This document shows, piece after piece, positions 29,587 through 39,322 of a stretch of 64,000 nucleotides of DNA. The stretch covers positions 1 through 64,000 of the forward strand of contig QBYD01000003.1 in assembly GCA_003282975.1 (NCBI GenBank), read 5' to 3'. Both the position numbers and the translations under genes were made by a program. The notes under the pieces were generated by a model. That model was not told where the DNA came from. It did not search any database and worked only from the letters and a program-made list of their open reading frames with translations. The stretch is from Pelagibacteraceae bacterium AG-325-C10 (lineage in GTDB: Bacteria > Pseudomonadota > Alphaproteobacteria > Pelagibacterales > Pelagibacteraceae). Positions within the stretch are counted from its first letter, which is position 1. Each line of letters begins with the position of its first letter.

Positions 29587-30930
29587 CTAATTACTTAATA
29601 AAGATGACCATGATGGGTCTGAAGCATCAGTTGGAGTGGTCACTAAACGCTCATTATATCCGGTTAAATCAATAGACCATAGTTTAGCAGAAAATCCTTC
29701 ACCTTTTGCGTTAGTCTTTGTTTCTCTATAAAAAATCAAGACTCTACCATTAGGTGACCAAGATGGGGCTTCTTGATAATAATTTTCGGTTAATAGTCTT
29801 TCCCCAGTTCCATCAGTTCTCATAACGCCAATATAAAATTTTCCACTATGCAACTTTGTAAAAGCAATTAGATCTCCTCTTGGAGACCAAACTGGTGTTC
29901 CATAAATCCCATTACCAAATGAAATTCTCTTTACATCACTACCATCATTTTTCATAATATAAATTTGTTGGTATCCACTTCTATCAGAATTAAATGCAAT
30001 GAATTTTCCATTTGGAGAATAAGATGGAGATGTGTCAATTGAAGGATGATTTGTAATTCGTTCAACTATCCTGTTTTCCAAGTCCATTGTAAAAATATCT
30101 GACTTACCATCTTTAGCAAAACTCATTATTATTTTTTTACCATCTGGAGAAAATCTTGGAGCAAATGTCATCCCTGGAAAATCTCCAACCACCTCTTGGG
30201 TCCCTGTCTCAATATCTAAAAGATATACTCTAGGTAAATTTTTAAAGTATGACAAATATGTAACCATTTGACTAGTGGGATTAAATCTTGGAGTTAATAC
30301 AAGTTCATTTCCAAGTGTCAAAAACTTATTATTAGCTCCATCTTGATCCATTATTGCTAATTTTTTTTTTCTTTGTGTTTTTGGACCCTCTTCAGCAACA
30401 TAAATTATTCTAGTATCAAAATATCCTTTTTCCCCTGTTAGTCTTTCATAAATTTTATCTGATATTATATGTCCAACTCTTCTCCAGTTATTAGGAACTG
30501 TAGTAAATGCAAGTGCCATCATTTCTTTACCTGCAAGTACGTCCCATAATCTAAATTCAACTCTTAATTTTTCATCAATATATGTTACTTTGCCAGTGAT
30601 CAACGCTTGAGCTTTAATTAAATTCCAATCTTCAAATCTTGGTTTTAAATTTGCAATATCTGGTGCTTGTAAAAATGCATCTTTGTTTAACGGATTAAAG
30701 AGGCCAGATGTTCTTAAATTATTTTCAACAATAATTGAAATCTCAGATCCAATATTCTCTTTATCAAGAATTTTTTCAAAGCTTTTTCTAGAATTTTCAT
30801 CAATAGATAACGGTGAGACTGCTAATGGTAATGGGTTTAAATTTCCTCTTGTAATATCAACTTCAATTAAAGCAAATACCTTAATTGGAATTATTAAAAA
30901 TAAACATATAAAAATTAATTTTTTTTTCAT
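29587..30930 (-). CDS. tolB: Tol-Pal system translocation protein TolB
   Basis: Periplasmic beta-propeller linking Pal and TolA. 447 aa: signal peptide about 1-20 (ending KVFA), N-terminal TolB domain (about 21-165, with [14 protein letters not shown]) and a C-terminal propeller with repeated PD40-type units ([63 protein letters not shown]). Starts 9 bp after tolA. Confidence 0.96.
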   Translation of the reverse strand: MKKKLIFICLFLIIPIKVFALIEVDITRGNLNPLPLAVSPLSIDENSRKSFEKILDKENIGSEISIIVENNLRTSGLFNPLNKDAFLQAPDIANLKPRFEDWNLIKAQALITGKVTYIDEKLRVEFRLWDVLAGKEMMALAFTTVPNNWRRVGHIISDKIYERLTGEKGYFDTRIIYVAEEGPKTQRKKKLAIMDQDGANNKFLTLGNELVLTPRFNPTSQMVTYLSYFKNLPRVYLLDIETGTQEVVGDFPGMTFAPRFSPDGKKIIMSFAKDGKSDIFTMDLENRIVERITNHPSIDTSPSYSPNGKFIAFNSDRSGYQQIYIMKNDGSDVKRISFGNGIYGTPVWSPRGDLIAFTKLHSGKFYIGVMRTDGTGERLLTENYYQEAPSWSPNGRVLIFYRETKTNAKGEGFSAKLWSIDLTGYNERLVTTPTDASDPSWSSLLSN

Positions 30931-30939
30931 TTACTTATC

Positions 30940-31818
30940 TTAACCTTCTAACATCTCTCTTGCATCAAAATTTAATTGTAATTCTTTCCATCTTTCATAT
31001 CCTGTATTTGGAACTCTTAACGGCTGACACAATTTAACTGCTCTTAAAGCACTTTCTGCTAAAACTTTATAGAACCCTTGACCAGGTTTATTCATTCTAG
31101 CATGATCTAATATTTCAGTTTTTGCAACCGATCCATCTGGCTCCAATTTTAATTTAATTCTAACTAATAAATCCTCATTGTAAGGCAAACCTAGTGGAAT
31201 ACTCCAACAACCAAAAATTTGTGCCTTTAAAGCATCTTCCTCACTTAAAGTTAGTTTATTAGACTCAATATTTCTATCTTGATCTTGTGTAATATCATTA
31301 TTCTTCTTTATATTATCTATTTCCTCAATTTTAGATTTATCAATTAAAGCTGCTATGTTGCTTGGATCAAATAAATCTTTTTTTTCGAACTCTGATACTT
31401 GTTTTACTTCATTATCTACTTTTTCAGGATTTTGTCTGGTTTCTTTTTTCTTTTCGATTTTCTTAACTGTTTTATCCGGTAGAGGGATAGCCTCTGGTTT
31501 TTGGTTATCAATTTTTTCTTTTTGGTTATCTAACGAAACAACGGTTTTAGTTTTTGATTTTTTAACTTTTTTTGGAGGAGCTTGTTCAGATACTAATTTT
31601 TTTTCTTTTTCTTTCAACTTCTTTTTCTTTTTTTTTTCAATTATTTTTTTTGCTTTAGGTGCAAAAGGGATATTTGTCTTTTCTGCAATTTGTATTAGTT
31701 CAACTGAGACTACTGGAGGAATATCAATTGGTTTTTTTGCTAAAAAAGGGAGACTCATTGCTGTAATAAAAATTAGAGCACCATGTAAAACAGAAGATAT
31801 AATTAAACTCCTATTCAC
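30940..31818 (-). CDS. tolA: TolA-like envelope protein
   Basis: Inner-membrane protein spanning the periplasm to reach TolB/Pal. 292 aa: one N-terminal transmembrane helix (about 5-25), a long Lys/Glu-rich helical or extended region (about 55-190) and a C-terminal TonB/TolA-like domain (about 200-290: GCWSIPLGLPYNEDLLVRIK, LEPDGSVAKTEILDHAR, SALRAVKLCQPLRVP). Two cysteines in the C-terminal domain could form a disulfide. Lies 6 bp after tolR. Confidence 0.92.
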   Translation of the reverse strand: MNRSLIISSVLHGALIFITAMSLPFLAKKPIDIPPVVSVELIQIAEKTNIPFAPKAKKIIEKKKKKKLKEKEKKLVSEQAPPKKVKKSKTKTVVSLDNQKEKIDNQKPEAIPLPDKTVKKIEKKKETRQNPEKVDNEVKQVSEFEKKDLFDPSNIAALIDKSKIEEIDNIKKNNDITQDQDRNIESNKLTLSEEDALKAQIFGCWSIPLGLPYNEDLLVRIKLKLEPDGSVAKTEILDHARMNKPGQGFYKVLAESALRAVKLCQPLRVPNTGYERWKELQLNFDAREMLEG

Positions 31819-31824
31819 TTTAAA

Positions 31825-32241
31825 TTACCTTTGTTTTAATGGTTCAGAAATCAATGCAACTTTTGTAAAGCCGGAGCCTGATAACAATCCCATTATTTCA
31901 AGGACTCTGCCATAATTTATAGTTTTATCTCCTCGAACATAAATTCTTGTATCTGTTCTATTTTTTGAGACTGCTAATACTTTTGCAATTATATTATCAA
32001 ATTCAACCTTTGCTTCTTGAATGAAAATCTCTCCTTTTGAATTAATAGAAAGAGTAAGCGGTTCTGCTTCCTCTGGAAGAGAGTCAGCTGAACTTTCTGG
32101 TAAATCAACTTGTACTCCAACGGTTAATAATGGAGCTGTAACCATAAAAATAATTAGAAGAACTAACATAACATCAACAAAAGGGGTTACGTTGATTTCG
32201 CTAATTGGTTCTTTTGATAAACGATTAAGTTTAAAAGCCAT
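31825..32241 (-). CDS. tolR: TolR, proton-channel partner of TolQ
   Basis: ExbD/TolR family, 138 aa, one transmembrane helix (about 18-42, with PFVDVMLVLLIIFMVTAP containing the conserved proton-relay Asp) and a periplasmic domain. Works with TolQ to turn proton motive force into TolA movement. Directly abuts tolQ. Confidence 0.95.
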   Translation of the reverse strand: MAFKLNRLSKEPISEINVTPFVDVMLVLLIIFMVTAPLLTVGVQVDLPESSADSLPEEAEPLTLSINSKGEIFIQEAKVEFDNIIAKVLAVSKNRTDTRIYVRGDKTINYGRVLEIMGLLSGSGFTKVALISEPLKQR

Positions 32242-32916
32242 TTAGATAATTGTTAAAAATTTTTTAGAGAAGTTTTCTAGTTTTTGAGAATATTTTTGAG
32301 AATCTGTATTGAATTTATTATAGGCTACGACAGCTGGAATGGCAGCTAACAATCCAAGAGCTGTAGCGAATAAAGCTTCTGCAATACCTGGTGCAACAAT
32401 AGCTAAACTAGTATTTCTTGAAATTGCTATTGACTGAAACGAATTCATTATTCCCCAGACTGTTCCAAATAAACCTATAAAGGGTGCAGTTGAACCTACC
32501 GTTGCCAGAAAAGTAAATCCTTTTTCAATATTTGTCATTTGTTTTTCAACTCCAGACTCTAACATTGCAGTCATTCTCTCACTTAAATTTGTTTTAGATT
32601 TCTTTTTTAATAATCCTTCCATAGCACTTTGAAAAATTAGAGCCATTGGATCTTCAACTTTTGTTGGTAAACTGTTATAAAAATTTTCAGCAGATTTTGA
32701 GTTCCAAAATTTTTCTTCAAATTCCTCTGATGATTTATTTATTTTTTTAAATAATCTAAACTTTTCAATGATTACTGCCCAAGAATATATTGAGCATAAA
32801 ATCAAAATTATAATTACAGATTTTACTACTATATCTGCTCGTAAAAAAAGGCTTAGCAAAGAAAAATCAGTATTGGTTCCTAGTCCAACTGCTTGAGATG
32901 CAATATCAGCTTCCAT
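32242..32916 (-). CDS. tolQ: TolQ, proton-channel subunit
   Basis: MotA/TolQ/ExbB family, 224 aa, three transmembrane helices (about 28-50, 132-155 and 170-195). Conserved GSTAPFIGLFGTVWGIMNSF and AIVAPGIAEALFATALGLLAAIPAVVAYN are present. First gene of tolQRAB-pal. The upstream spacer is 51 bp and contains ACAC-GTGT dyad arms; ybgC, often found just before tolQ, is absent. Confidence 0.96.
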   Translation of the reverse strand: MEADIASQAVGLGTNTDFSLLSLFLRADIVVKSVIIILILCSIYSWAVIIEKFRLFKKINKSSEEFEEKFWNSKSAENFYNSLPTKVEDPMALIFQSAMEGLLKKKSKTNLSERMTAMLESGVEKQMTNIEKGFTFLATVGSTAPFIGLFGTVWGIMNSFQSIAISRNTSLAIVAPGIAEALFATALGLLAAIPAVVAYNKFNTDSQKYSQKLENFSKKFLTII

Positions 32917-32967
32917 GGTTACTCTTCACACTTAAATGTGTCATGAATTTGTCTTTGTATTTATTGA

Positions 32968-33462
32968 CTAATCTTCGAGTTTATAAGTTTCATAATAAAA
33001 ACTGGCTATTAGAATAGCATCTGCTTTATTTGAGTCTTTTTTTCTTGATAATTGTGATGAAAAATATGGAAAAACTTCAATTGCTCTTGCTCTGCTCGCG
33101 TCTTTTTCTGAATTTATAAGGTTAAAATATTTTTTCCATTTTGCTGGTCTTACAAAATACATTGGTAGTTGCATTGCAGAACAAATTCCTTTTAAAATTC
33201 CAAATGATTGACCAAAATTAAACATACTAGTCACCCCTTGACCTGGCATTGCGGATACTTGTTCAATTACCACTTTTATATCTTTTTTATCAATCTTTTT
33301 AATTCTATTAGAAATTTCATTAAAAGTTTGAGAACCATTCACTTGTTTTTTATTTTTCTTACCCTCTATCATTGTAGGCATTTCCACAACATCAATTATT
33401 TTTCCATCCTGAAAAAAACAAATCGATCCTGAAATACCTGGGTCAATTCCAATAACTAACAT
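32968..33462 (-). CDS. Divergent RuvC-like Holliday-junction nuclease
   Basis: RNase-H-fold resolvase-like protein, 164 aa. Acidic active-site residues are recognisable: Asp7 in IGIDPGISGS, Glu67 in VVIEQVSAMPG, and Asp148 in NKADAILIA with Asp143 nearby. The segment AMPGQGVTSMFNFGQSFG and the PAKWKKYF...KDASRARAIEVFP region are typical of the phage/mobile-type RuvC relatives, not of the ruvCAB-linked enzyme. It occupies the position between yebC and tolQ where alphaproteobacteria commonly carry ruvC-ruvA-ruvB, and no ruvA or ruvB is present here. Overlaps the yebC stop by one base. Activity on four-way junctions is inferred. Confidence 0.82.
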   Translation of the reverse strand: MLVIGIDPGISGSICFFQDGKIIDVVEMPTMIEGKKNKKQVNGSQTFNEISNRIKKIDKKDIKVVIEQVSAMPGQGVTSMFNFGQSFGILKGICSAMQLPMYFVRPAKWKKYFNLINSEKDASRARAIEVFPYFSSQLSRKKDSNKADAILIASFYYETYKLED

Positions 33463-34187
33463 TAGATATTACCGAGTTGAACATTTGAATAAACATTTTG
33501 TACATCATCATCATCCTCAATGGTTTCTAAAAATTCAATTACATCCTCTCTTCTATCATTTGTAACATTAACACTATTTAATGGAACCCACTCAATCTCT
33601 GTTGAAATAAAATTTGCAACTATCTTTTCTAATTTTTTTTTAACATTATAAATTTCACTCACGGGACATTGAATTTCATGAAATTCATCATGTGAAATGC
33701 ATTCATCTGCACCCGACTCTATAGCTAGCTCAAAAATATTTTCATCGGAAATTTCATTTCTATCAATCTTGATAATACCTAATTGATTAAAATTGTGAGA
33801 AGCGGATCCCTGCGTCCCTAAACTTCCACCACTTTTTTGAAATATAGTTCTAATATTTGAGGCAGTTCTATTTTTATTGTCAGTTAAAGTTTCAACTATA
33901 ACTGCTATTTTATCAGGACCAAAACCCTCATATCTCAAATTTTCAAAATTTACCCCTGATGCAGCAGCAGATTTATCTATTGCTCTTTCTATATTATCCT
34001 TTGGCATATTAGCAGATCTTGCTGCTTGAATTGCAGACCTTAACCTTGGATTCATTGCGGGATCTTTGTCTCCTAGTTTTGCTGCTACAGTGATTTCTTT
34101 TGATAATTTTGAAAATATTTTTGAACGTTGTTTATCAGCTTTTCCTTTTTTATGTTTTATACCAGCCCAATGAGAATGTCCCGCCAT
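33462..34187 (-). CDS. yebC: YebC/PmpR family protein
   Basis: 241 aa, three-domain YebC/TACO1 fold, linked to transcriptional regulation and, more recently, to relief of ribosome stalling. N-terminal MAGHSHWAGIKHKKGKADKQRSK-type start, AAKLGDKDPAMNPRLRSAI, and SGGSLGTQGSASHNF are family hallmarks. Sits in the ymdB-yebC-ruvC region with one-base overlap with the RuvC-like gene. Confidence 0.95.
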   Translation of the reverse strand: MAGHSHWAGIKHKKGKADKQRSKIFSKLSKEITVAAKLGDKDPAMNPRLRSAIQAARSANMPKDNIERAIDKSAAASGVNFENLRYEGFGPDKIAVIVETLTDNKNRTASNIRTIFQKSGGSLGTQGSASHNFNQLGIIKIDRNEISDENIFELAIESGADECISHDEFHEIQCPVSEIYNVKKKLEKIVANFISTEIEWVPLNSVNVTNDRREDVIEFLETIEDDDDVQNVYSNVQLGNI

Positions 34188-34191
34188 TTTT

Positions 34192-34995
34192 TTAAGTATT
34201 TTTTAGTTGAGCTCCATTAACGTAACTTTCAATATTTTTTGCTAAACCAGTTTGTATATCACATTCAACAATTACACCACACAAAGTAGCATCTCCAGTA
34301 GCTGGAAAATGTTTTGTTGAATTTTTTTTTAAAAATCTATTTATCGAATTTTCTTTATTCATTCCAATTACAGAGTCGTAATCACCACACATACCTGCAT
34401 CTGTTTGATATCCAGTGCCATTCTGTAAAATTCTTGCATCATTAGTTGGAATATGAGTATGTGTTCCAACTACTAACGAAGCTTTGCCGTCAAAAAACTG
34501 ACCGATTGCATTTTTTTCACTTGTTATTTCTCCATGAAAATCAACAACTAGAAAATCATAATCCTCTTTTAATTTAAATTGTTTCATAAATTTTTCTGAA
34601 ATTTCAAAAACATCCTCACATTTTTTCATGAAAACATTTCCCATTAAATTTAATACTCCAATTCTGATGTTTTCATTTGTTTCATATATATTAAAACCTT
34701 TTCCAGGTGCTGGTTCAAAAAGATTTTTTGGACGTAATAACCTATCCTCTTTATCTATAAATTCCATTATCTCTTTTTGATCCCATACATGATTTCCAGT
34801 CGTAATAACATTTACACCACAATTAAAAAAATCATTGCATATCTCTTTTGTTAAACCTACACCTTGTATTGCGGCATTTTCAGCATTAACAATTACAAAA
34901 TCAATTTTTTTTGTCTCAATTTCTTTTAATAGACAATTCATTAGTTTTGAACAACCAGATACTCCAACCACATCTCCTAAAAATAAAATTCTCAT
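34192..34995 (-). CDS. YmdB-family metallophosphoesterase
   Basis: TIGR00282-type phosphoesterase, 267 aa, the family that in Bacillus hydrolyses 2',3'-cyclic nucleotides. Metal ligands are visible: MRILFLGDVVGVSG, NAENAA, TTGNHVWDQ, DFHGEITSEK and VGTHTHIPTNDARIL. Physiological substrate here unknown. Overlaps the end of the formyl-THF cyclo-ligase gene by 4 bp. Confidence 0.92.
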   Translation of the reverse strand: MRILFLGDVVGVSGCSKLMNCLLKEIETKKIDFVIVNAENAAIQGVGLTKEICNDFFNCGVNVITTGNHVWDQKEIMEFIDKEDRLLRPKNLFEPAPGKGFNIYETNENIRIGVLNLMGNVFMKKCEDVFEISEKFMKQFKLKEDYDFLVVDFHGEITSEKNAIGQFFDGKASLVVGTHTHIPTNDARILQNGTGYQTDAGMCGDYDSVIGMNKENSINRFLKKNSTKHFPATGDATLCGVIVECDIQTGLAKNIESYVNGAQLKNT

Positions 34996-35537
34996 TGTAA
35001 AATTTCTTTTTCAGTAATTATAAAATCTAATTTTCTATCAAATTTATTTGTGGGTATTTTTTTTATTTTTTGATATGAAAAAGCTAAACCAATTTTAATA
35101 ACTTTTTTTACTTTTTCAATTTTTTCAATATAACGATCATAGAAACCTCCACCATAACCTAATCTATTTAATTCATTGTCAAAAGAGACTAGTGGAACTA
35201 ATAAAATATCAGGGACGATTGTCTTGGATGAGATGGGTTCAGGTATTCCAAATTTATTTATTTTTAATGGATCATTTCTTGACCATTGTAAAAAATTCAT
35301 TTGATTATTCTCTTTTATAACCGGTAATGAAATATGGAATTTTTTTTTTTCCATCATTTCTAAAATTTTTAAGTCATCAATTTCAAAATTTGACGGAAAA
35401 TATCCACCTATATTTTTAGACTTTAATTTATTTATTTTTAAAAAGGAAAAAAATTTATTTAAGTTAATTTCAAGCTTTCTATTTGAGTTTTTTTTTCTAA
35501 TTTTTAAAATTTTACGTCTTAACTTAAATTTATTCAC
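34992..35537 (-). CDS. 5-formyltetrahydrofolate cyclo-ligase
   Basis: Converts 5-formyl-THF to 5,10-methenyl-THF (YgfA/MTHFS family). 181 aa. N-terminal basic helix (KLRRKILKIRKK), middle FHISLPVIKENNQMNFLQW and the phosphate-binding DILLVPLVSFDNELNRLGYGGGFYDRYI region. Directly downstream of zapA, as in many proteobacteria, but only 5 bp separate the two, so no 6S RNA gene fits between them. Confidence 0.93.
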   Translation of the reverse strand: MNKFKLRRKILKIRKKNSNRKLEINLNKFFSFLKINKLKSKNIGGYFPSNFEIDDLKILEMMEKKKFHISLPVIKENNQMNFLQWSRNDPLKINKFGIPEPISSKTIVPDILLVPLVSFDNELNRLGYGGGFYDRYIEKIEKVKKVIKIGLAFSYQKIKKIPTNKFDRKLDFIITEKEILQ

Positions 35538-35542
35538 AAAAT

Positions 35543-35989
35543 TTATTGAGATTGATTATCTTGTTTAGCCTTTTCAACAAAACTTGATATTTCATCTGTT
35601 GCTTCATCAATTAATTGTTCATATTTTTTTTGATTCACTTCAATCTCATCATTAAATTTTTGATGACTATTTTTTAATTCTTGAATTTCTTCTTCTTTCT
35701 TATCTCTGTAATCATATATTAAAGACTTTAATTCTTTAAATTTGTTTGAGAGATCTCTTAATTCATTTTTTTTTTGATCTACATTTTTTTTAGTTTCATA
35801 ATATTCATCCATAATCTTTACAGCAGTGATTAAAAGTAATTTATTTTCTCCCAAATTACCTAGGTCGTTTTTCAAATTATTAAATTTTTGATTTATATGA
35901 ATTAATAACTCTTCAAGATGTTCTTCTTGACCGTCCTCACAAGACAATAAAAACTCTTTATTATTAAATTTAATACTTACATTTGCCAT
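35543..35989 (-). CDS. zapA: Cell-division protein ZapA
   Basis: FtsZ-ring-stabilising protein, 148 aa, longer than the usual 105-115. N-terminal globular ZapA head (MANVSIKFNNKEFLLSCEDGQEE, ITAVKIMDEY) followed by a long coiled-coil tail (about 60-140). Overlaps the upstream coiled-coil gene by 13 bp, suggesting the two products act together. Confidence 0.88.
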   Translation of the reverse strand: MANVSIKFNNKEFLLSCEDGQEEHLEELLIHINQKFNNLKNDLGNLGENKLLLITAVKIMDEYYETKKNVDQKKNELRDLSNKFKELKSLIYDYRDKKEEEIQELKNSHQKFNDEIEVNQKKYEQLIDEATDEISSFVEKAKQDNQSQ

Positions 35990-36300
35990 TTGTCTATTTC
36001 ATCTAACAAAGTATCTGTTTCTTGATTTAATTCATCAATTTTTTCAGAAAATTCAGCCTGTTTTTTCTGTTCTATTTTTTCTTTATTTTGAATTTCTTCT
36101 AGTTTTTTTGTTAAACTTTCATATTCATCTGCTAGAATTTTATATTTTTGTTCTAATTCAGATTTTTCAATTTCTAATTGATTTTTTTGAATACTTAAAT
36201 TTTCAATATTATTTTGTAAATCAGGTTTACTTAACTCTAAATTTTTTAGTTCTAATAAGGCTTCATTTAATTTTTTTTCTTTTTCGATTATAGAATTCAT
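35977..36300 (-). CDS. Small coiled-coil protein upstream of zapA (ZauP/DUF4164-like candidate)
   Basis: 107 aa, almost entirely predicted coiled coil (heptads such as LNEALLELKNLELSK and IEKSELEQKYKILADEYESL), acidic, no signal or membrane helix. In Caulobacter a coiled-coil partner, ZauP, is encoded directly upstream of zapA and binds it. Same position, size class and 13-bp overlap here suggest an equivalent, though coiled-coil sequence alone does not prove homology. Confidence 0.7.
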   Translation of the reverse strand: MNSIIEKEKKLNEALLELKNLELSKPDLQNNIENLSIQKNQLEIEKSELEQKYKILADEYESLTKKLEEIQNKEKIEQKKQAEFSEKIDELNQETDTLLDEIDKWQM

Positions 36301-36353
36301 ATATATATGTTTATATTATTAAATAGAATCTTCTTAGTCTAGTCAGGATAATT

Positions 36354-38318
36354 TTGAACAAACTACACAATGATTTAGCAAATTGCATCAGATTTCTGTC
36401 AATAGATGCAGTACAAAAAGCAAATTCGGGCCACCCAGGTATGCCAATGGGCATGGCAGATGTAGCAACTGTTCTTTTTAAAAATTTTTTAAGATTTAAT
36501 CCAAAAAACCCTAATTGGCTTAATAGAGATAGATTTGTTCTGTCTGCGGGTCATGGATCTATGTTACTTTACTCTTTGCTTTATTTGACTGGTTATAAAA
36601 GTGTTACACTTAATAGTATTAAAAAATTTAGAAAACTTAACTCTATTTGTGCGGGACACCCAGAGTATCATCCTAATACTGGCATTGAAACTACAACAGG
36701 ACCGCTTGGTCAAGGCATTGCAAATGCTGTTGGATTTTCAATTGCAGAGGAAATTTTAAAAAAAAAATTAGGTAAAGAAATTATAGACCACAAAACTTAT
36801 GTTCTTGCTGGAGACGGTTGTTTAATGGAAGGAATAAGTCATGAGGCAATGAGTTTAGCTGGGCATTTAAAACTCAAAAATTTAGTGATGCTTTTTGATA
36901 ATAATTCAATATCTATAGATGGACCAACTAGTTTAGCTGTGTCAGACAACTTTAAGAAGAGGTTTGAAAGTTACGGTTGGGATTATATTTTAATTGATGG
37001 TCATAACGAAAAAGAAATATTCAAAGCTTTGAAGAAAGTTCAAAAAGCAAAAAAACCAACTGTTATTTCCTGTAAAACTAAAATTGGCTATGGCTCTCCA
37101 AATAAATCAGGTAAATCCTCATCCCATGGTAGCCCATTAGGTTTAGATGAAATAAAGTTAGTGAGAAATGCTTTAAACTGGAATTACAAGCCTTTTAAAA
37201 TTCCAAATAAATTTTTAAAAGAATGGAAAAAAATTGGTAAAAAAGGTCAGAAACTTGAGAATAATTGGAACAAAATATATAAAAAGAAAAAAAAATTAAT
37301 AAACAAACTGCAAAAAAATAATTTTACAAAAATTTTAAAAACAGAAAAGCTTTGTGCAATTAAAGAACTGAATAGTTTAGCAACAAGAAAATCCTCTGAG
37401 CTAACTTTAAATAAGTTAACTAGCATAAGAAATAATTTAATTGGTGGTTCTGCTGATTTAGCTGGATCAAACAATACAAAAACTAAACATCATAAGATTG
37501 TAAAACCAGGTGACTTTAACAGTGATTACATTCACTATGGTGTGAGAGAGCATGCTATGTGTGGAATAATGAATGGGTTGGCTCTGCATAGCAATTTTAT
37601 ACCTTATGGTGGAACCTTTTTGATATTTTCAGATTATTGCAAGCCTTCTATAAGATTATCAGCATTAATGGAGCAAAGAGTTATTTATGTAATGACACAC
37701 GACTCAATTGGCCTTGGGGAAGACGGTCCAACGCATCAACCGATTGAACAATTATCAGGCTTACGTTCTATTCCAAATCTAAATGTTTTTAGGCCCGCAG
37801 ACAGAATGGAAACTATTGAATGTTGGGAGCATGCATTAAAAACATCAAAAACACCAAGTATCTTATCTTTAACAAGACAAAATCTAGATCCAATAAGAAA
37901 AAAATACTCAAAAACTAACAAATGTTCTTTAGGAGCTTATGAAGTTTTAAGAACAAACAAAAAAATTCACTTAACTATACTTGCAAGCGGGTCAGAAGTT
38001 AATTTAGCAATTGAAACTGGTCATAAATTGGCCAAAGAAAAAATATATTCAAAGGTTATATCAATGCCATGCCAAGATCTTTTTGACTTACAGTCTAATT
38101 CATACAAACAAAAAATAATTAATGAAACAAAAATGAAAATTTCTATTGAGGCTGCATCAACAGATAGTTGGAAAAAATATATTGGTAATAATGGTTTGAC
38201 TTTTGGAATTGATGCTTTTGGTAAAAGTGCTCCATATAAAGAAATTTATAAACATTTTGGTTTAACGGCAGCAAATATTGCTGATAAATCAAAAAGAATA
38301 TTAAAAATAAAAAAATGA
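36354..38318 (+). CDS. tkt: Transketolase
   Basis: TPP enzyme of the non-oxidative pentose phosphate pathway. 654 aa. Start is a TTG at 36354 with AGGA 8 bp upstream; the protein begins NKLHNDLANCIRFLSIDAVQKANSGHPG. TPP motif GDGCLMEGISHEAMSLAGHL, GGSADLAGSN, HYGVREHAMCGIMNGLALH and HDSIGLGEDGPTHQPIE are present. It opens the tkt-gap-pgk-fba run; gap overlaps its stop by 4 bp. Confidence 0.96.
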   Translation: MNKLHNDLANCIRFLSIDAVQKANSGHPGMPMGMADVATVLFKNFLRFNPKNPNWLNRDRFVLSAGHGSMLLYSLLYLTGYKSVTLNSIKKFRKLNSICAGHPEYHPNTGIETTTGPLGQGIANAVGFSIAEEILKKKLGKEIIDHKTYVLAGDGCLMEGISHEAMSLAGHLKLKNLVMLFDNNSISIDGPTSLAVSDNFKKRFESYGWDYILIDGHNEKEIFKALKKVQKAKKPTVISCKTKIGYGSPNKSGKSSSHGSPLGLDEIKLVRNALNWNYKPFKIPNKFLKEWKKIGKKGQKLENNWNKIYKKKKKLINKLQKNNFTKILKTEKLCAIKELNSLATRKSSELTLNKLTSIRNNLIGGSADLAGSNNTKTKHHKIVKPGDFNSDYIHYGVREHAMCGIMNGLALHSNFIPYGGTFLIFSDYCKPSIRLSALMEQRVIYVMTHDSIGLGEDGPTHQPIEQLSGLRSIPNLNVFRPADRMETIECWEHALKTSKTPSILSLTRQNLDPIRKKYSKTNKCSLGAYEVLRTNKKIHLTILASGSEVNLAIETGHKLAKEKIYSKVISMPCQDLFDLQSNSYKQKIINETKMKISIEAASTDSWKKYIGNNGLTFGIDAFGKSAPYKEIYKHFGLTAANIADKSKRILKIKK

Positions 38319-39322
38319 CAATAAATGTTGGAATCAATGGAATGGGAAGAATTGGCCGAATGGTTATTAGGGCAATTATTGAAAGCCAAAATACAGATAT
38401 AAAAATAAAGCACATCAACAATAGATCTAACTCAGAGGCAAGCTGTACTCTAATTAAATACGACTCTGCCCACGGTAAATTTAATGCAGACCTAAATTAT
38501 GATGAAAATCATTTGATTATTAACAATGATAAAATCTCTTTTTCTCAAGAATCAAAAATTAAAGATATTGATTGGAAAAAATTTGGCGTTGATTACGTTT
38601 TTGAGTGTACTGGAAAGTTTAATTCAAAAGAAAAACTTTTAGCACACATTAATAACGGTGCAAAAAAAGTTATTGTCTCTGCTCCTTGTAAAAATGCTGA
38701 TAAAACAATTGTTTTTGGTGTAAATGAAGAAGAGCTAACAAAAAATGATCAAATAATATCTGCTGCTTCTTGCACAACAAACTGTTTAGCACCTGTTGCA
38801 AACATCCTTCACAAAAATTTTGAGATAGAAAAAGGTTTTATGACCACAATTCATGCTTTTACTAGTGATCAAAGAATTTTAGATAATTCTCATAAAGATC
38901 CTAGAAGAGCAAGATCAGCAAGTCAATCTATTGTTCCAACATCTACTGGGGCATCAAAGGCAATTGGAGAAATAATTCCATCATTAAAAGGTAAATTAGA
39001 AGGTGTAGCTATGAGAGTTCCAACCCCAAATGTATCTCTTATCGAATTAGTTTTTTGTACAAAAAAAGATATTGATAAAGAAAAAATTAATAATGCATTT
39101 AGAGAAGTTTCAAAAACTCAGTCTAAAAAAATATTAGAGATAACTTCTGAAAAACTCGTGTCTATTGATTTTAATCATAATTCTTCATCAGCAATTATTG
39201 ACTCATCACTTACTAGCGTAGTAGGTAAAAATATGGGAAAAATTTCTGCCTGGTATGATAATGAATGGGGATTTTCAAATAGGATGTGTGATATAGCTGA
39301 ATATGTCAATAAAATCTCTTAA
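38315..39322 (+). CDS. gap: Glyceraldehyde-3-phosphate dehydrogenase
   Basis: 335 aa, type I phosphorylating GAPDH. N-terminal Rossmann INGMGRIGRMVIRA, catalytic Cys153 in SAASCTTNCLAPV, downstream HAFTSDQ and the C-terminal WYDNEWGFSNRM. Coupled by ATGA overlap to tkt and by a one-base overlap to pgk. Confidence 0.97.
   Translation: MTINVGINGMGRIGRMVIRAIIESQNTDIKIKHINNRSNSEASCTLIKYDSAHGKFNADLNYDENHLIINNDKISFSQESKIKDIDWKKFGVDYVFECTGKFNSKEKLLAHINNGAKKVIVSAPCKNADKTIVFGVNEEELTKNDQIISAASCTTNCLAPVANILHKNFEIEKGFMTTIHAFTSDQRILDNSHKDPRRARSASQSIVPTSTGASKAIGEIIPSLKGKLEGVAMRVPTPNVSLIELVFCTKKDIDKEKINNAFREVSKTQSKKILEITSEKLVSIDFNHNSSSAIIDSSLTSVVGKNMGKISAWYDNEWGFSNRMCDIAEYVNKIS

Noticed and set aside
35538-35542. 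6S RNA between zapA and the formyl-THF cyclo-ligase gene
   Set aside because: In many proteobacteria ssrS lies there, but only 5 bp separate the genes here.
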